A stretch of 7,484 nt of DNA from Bacteroidota bacterium (lineage in GTDB: Bacteria > Bacteroidota > Bacteroidia > Chitinophagales > LD1), in contig PLSN01000473.1 of assembly GCA_003165135.1 (NCBI GenBank), forward strand, positions 438 to 7,921. Direction: 5' to 3'. Numbering within the stretch: position 1 is the first letter of the stretch; every line of letters starts with the position of its first letter. The notes below the pieces were generated by a model. It made no database searches. It was given only the letters and a program-made list of their open reading frames with translations, and had not been told where the DNA came from. Of the stretch, positions 5,105 through 7,484 are shown piece after piece. The translations under genes were made by a program, and so were the position numbers.

Positions 5105-7207
5105 ATGTCAACCTTCCTCACCACTCCCATCGAATACCTCAAAGGTGTAGGCCCGCAGCGGGGAGACCTGATGCGCAAGGAACTCGAGATAGATACTTTC
5201 CGCGATCTCATCTATTATTATCCTTTCCGCTATGTAGACAGGTCTGTGATCCACAAGGTCAGGGACATCAATTTCAACACCCAGTATATCCAGCTCAAAG
5301 GCAAGATCAACTACTTTGATATGAAGGGCACGGGCCGGGGCAGGCGACTGGTGGCTGGTTTCGTAGATGATACGGGCGAGATAGAACTGGTGTGGTTTCA
5401 GGGAGCAGAGTGGATAGAACGTTCTCTCAAGATAAACACAGAATATATCATCTTCGGTAAACCGAATTACTTCAACGGAGAATACAGCATACCACATCCT
5501 GATGTAGAGTTGGCTGCTGATGCTAAGAAAGATTCCGCATTGGGACTTCAGCCTGTATATCCGAGTACTGAGAAGGCGAAGAAAAAATATATTGATACCA
5601 AAGCTATACAGAAGTTCGCCAGACAGCTTTTGGAGCAGGCCGGTGAGCGTGACATACCTGAATATTTGCCTGAAGGTATTTTGTCGCGCCAGAAACTCAT
5701 GAAGCGGATAGATGCGATGCGGAATATACATTTCCCTCGCAATGAAAGCATGCTCGCTGATGCACAATACCGCATCAAGTTTGATGAGCTTTTTCAGATA
5801 CAGCTTCGGGTGATGAAGCTCAAGAATAACCGCAGCAATACCGTGCGGGGATTTCTATTGGAAAAGATCGACAACTACTTTGACCGGTTTTATAAAGAGC
5901 GGATGCCTTTCGAGCTCACCAATGCTCAGAAGCGCGTGATCAAAGAAATAAGACGCGATACACGCTCCGGCAAACAGATGAACCGCCTGCTACAGGGCGA
6001 TGTGGGCAGCGGCAAAACAATGGTCGCACTGCTCACGATGCTCATGGCCATCGACAATGGTTTTCAGACATGCCTGATGGCACCGACGGAGATATTGGCA
6101 CAGCAGCATTTTGCGAGTATAGAGTCCCTATTGAAAGGTATGGGATTAGAAGTGGTATTGCTCACCGGCAGTATCAAAGGCAAAATGAGGAAATACATTT
6201 TGCAGAACCTCAAAGAAGGGAATATTCATATCATCATTGGCACTCACGCACTCATCGAGGATCATGTAGAGTTTAAAAACCTCGGCATGGTAGTGATAGA
6301 CGAGCAACACAGGTTCGGTGTGGAGCAGCGCTCGAAGCTATGGGCTAAAAACGTTCGTCCACCACATGTACTCGTCATGACCGCTACACCTATACCACGC
6401 ACACTGGCTATGACGGTGTATGGAGACCTTGATGTATCTATCATAGACGAGCTACCTCCCGGCCGCAAAGCCATACGTACCGTGCACCGCACAGATAGTG
6501 ACAGGCTGCGTGTGTTTGGTTTCGTGCGCGACCAGATAGCAGAGGGCAGGCAGATATATTATGTATATCCGATGATTGAAGATTCAGAGGAGTCTGATCT
6601 CAAGAACCTAATGGATGGATATGAGAGCCTGTCACGGGCATTCCCGCTGCCGGCCTATCGAATAGCAGTAGTGCATGGCAAGATGAAGTCCGCAGATAAA
6701 GAAAGTGAGATGCAACGTTTCGTGCGTGGTGAGACACAGATCATGGTAGCTACCACAGTCATAGAGGTAGGTGTCAATATCCCAAATGCGAGTGTGATGA
6801 TCATCGAGAATGCAGAGCGTTTTGGATTGTCACAGCTGCATCAGCTACGTGGTCGTGTGGGCAGAGGGGCATCGCAGTCATTCTGTATACTGATGACGAA
6901 TAGCAAGATCGGCCCAGACTCCAAGAGACGTGTAGATGTGATGTGCAGTACTAATGATGGTTTCGTGATAGCAGAAGAAGACCTGAGGCTCCGTGGCCCG
7001 GGCGATCTCGACGGTACGCGTCAGAGCGGTGCTAGCAATCTGCGCCTGGCAGACCTCGCTCAGGATACATACATAGTAGAATCAGCACGGGCAGAAGCTT
7101 TCACGATCATAGATACAGACCCCGAACTAAAACTCCCGGAGCATCAGGCGCTGAGGAGGTTCGTCGAGACTGAGGCCAACGATAATGTGTGGAGTAAGAT
7201 CAGTTGA
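5105..7207 (+). CDS. recG: ATP-dependent DNA helicase RecG
   Basis: RecG is a superfamily 2 double-strand DNA translocase that reverses stalled replication forks and drives branch migration of Holliday junctions. The 700 residues contain an N-terminal wedge/OB region (about 1-160, with a GVGP helix-hairpin-helix-like start at 14-17 and LVAGFVDDTGEIELVWFQG at 82-100), then the helicase core: Walker A GDVGSGKT at 298-305 (K304), DEQH at 399-402, MTATPIPRT at 425-433, TVIEVGVNIPN at 551-561 and the arginine-finger segment QLRGRVGRG at 580-588. The RecG-specific TRG motif follows (EEDLRLRGPGDLDGTRQSG, 624-642). Length and motif order are those of intact RecG. The ATG at 5105 gives the usual short N-terminus before the wedge domain. 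Only a weak purine stretch (GAGGGG, 5088-5093) precedes it. It may be read through from E2. It converges on the right-edge lipoprotein gene with 23 nt between the stops and no visible terminator. Confidence 0.97.
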   Translation: MSTFLTTPIEYLKGVGPQRGDLMRKELEIDTFRDLIYYYPFRYVDRSVIHKVRDINFNTQYIQLKGKINYFDMKGTGRGRRLVAGFVDDTGEIELVWFQGAEWIERSLKINTEYIIFGKPNYFNGEYSIPHPDVELAADAKKDSALGLQPVYPSTEKAKKKYIDTKAIQKFARQLLEQAGERDIPEYLPEGILSRQKLMKRIDAMRNIHFPRNESMLADAQYRIKFDELFQIQLRVMKLKNNRSNTVRGFLLEKIDNYFDRFYKERMPFELTNAQKRVIKEIRRDTRSGKQMNRLLQGDVGSGKTMVALLTMLMAIDNGFQTCLMAPTEILAQQHFASIESLLKGMGLEVVLLTGSIKGKMRKYILQNLKEGNIHIIIGTHALIEDHVEFKNLGMVVIDEQHRFGVEQRSKLWAKNVRPPHVLVMTATPIPRTLAMTVYGDLDVSIIDELPPGRKAIRTVHRTDSDRLRVFGFVRDQIAEGRQIYYVYPMIEDSEESDLKNLMDGYESLSRAFPLPAYRIAVVHGKMKSADKESEMQRFVRGETQIMVATTVIEVGVNIPNASVMIIENAERFGLSQLHQLRGRVGRGASQSFCILMTNSKIGPDSKRRVDVMCSTNDGFVIAEEDLRLRGPGDLDGTRQSGASNLRLADLAQDTYIVESARAEAFTIIDTDPELKLPEHQALRRFVETEANDNVWSKIS

Positions 7208-7230
7208 TTATATAGTTCAATCATAAATAT

Positions 7231-7428
7231 CTATTGGGGTAGCTTTGTCTTTTTGCCTCTGCCATCTGTAGGCAGTACACCACTCGTAGTTTTTGAACCC
7301 TTTGGTATAGCACCAGGAGGAGTACTGCTGCCACCATATGCCGGACATGATACTTTGTTGCTTTTGCAATTTATAAGGCCGATAGAAAGGATGATCATTA
7401 CCATCGAAAAGAAAACGCATTTTTTCAT
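7231..7428 (-). CDS. 65-aa putative lipoprotein with CPAYG motif
   Basis: The start at 7428 gives MKKCVFFSMVMIILSIGLINC, a charged N-terminus, hydrophobic core and Cys at residue 21, a lipoprotein-type signal. Asn at -1 is not the usual Gly/Ala/Ser, so lipidation is likely but unsure. The mature part of about 45 residues is polar, rich in Gly/Pro/Ser/Thr/Lys, and contains SCPAYGG at about residues 27-33. Short Bacteroidota lipoproteins with a CPAY motif are familiar to me, but I know no function for them. The competing frame at 7217-7420 has no signal peptide and is rejected. The start has only a poor Shine-Dalgarno. The gene converges with recG and its upstream region is cut by the window edge. 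Confidence 0.62.
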   Translation of the reverse strand: MKKCVFFSMVMIILSIGLINCKSNKVSCPAYGGSSTPPGAIPKGSKTTSGVLPTDGRGKKTKLPQ

Positions 7429-7484
7429 ATATTATACCATTGTATTTTTATTCGGAAGAGGTATTTCAAATCAGGCTGTAAGCT

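Noticed and set aside
5346..5360. GGTGGCTGGTT inside recG, resembling the AGCCACC heptamer array
   Set aside because: Only about one and a half units are present, on the opposite strand relative to the gene. The encoded LVAGF is ordinary for the RecG wedge domain, so chance is the simpler explanation.
7217..7420. 67-aa minus-strand frame overlapping the lipoprotein gene
   Set aside because: It has no signal peptide or domain, while the overlapping frame has a clear lipoprotein-type signal.
7429..7450. TATAAT-like sequence before the lipoprotein gene on the minus strand
   Set aside because: It lies only a few bases before the ATG and does not match the Bacteroidota promoter consensus.

Overview
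The window looks like an ordinary chromosomal stretch from a member of the Bacteroidota, probably a sphingobacterial or chitinophagial lineage. The reasons are a porin-like outer-membrane barrel protein in a housekeeping cluster, the style of the E2 and RecG proteins, a TAnnTTTG-type promoter box, mostly weak Shine-Dalgarno sequences, and small Cys-rich exported proteins of a kind I associate with that phylum. The taxonomic call is inference; no marker gene such as rRNA is present.

Layout. Positions 1-3653 are transcribed leftward (minus strand). In transcription order they hold a 109-aa Cys-rich exported protein, a 51-aa Cys-rich exported protein closed by a clear intrinsic terminator, an AlkA-type DNA glycosylase, an outer-membrane beta-barrel protein, and the glutamine-dependent NAD+ synthetase nadE, which runs off the left edge. 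A divergent 158-bp intergenic region (3654-3811) separates this from a rightward pair: the E2 subunit of a pyruvate/2-oxoacid dehydrogenase complex and the helicase recG. A 57-bp gap carrying a palindromic repeat lies between those two. recG converges on a small putative lipoprotein gene at the right edge. There is no gene-free stretch longer than 300 bases and I see no tRNA, rRNA, CRISPR array or transposase.

How the genes fit together. The window mixes central metabolism (NAD synthesis, 2-oxoacid oxidation), DNA repair (alkyl-base excision, fork reversal) and envelope proteins. There is no sign of a single dedicated pathway. The two Cys-rich exported proteins are the most system-like pair and could handle metal, but no transporter is adjacent.

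The most unusual signal is not a gene. A composite heptanucleotide array, about four AGTCAAC-type units followed by three to four AGCCACC-type units, occurs inside two unrelated coding sequences (nadE and E2). In both it has the same order, lies on the coding strand, is read in the same phase, and falls exactly in an interdomain linker. Both proteins therefore carry the same short peptide pieces, QQST and PATSH. This looks like a dispersed, coding-compatible repeat that has entered protein linkers.
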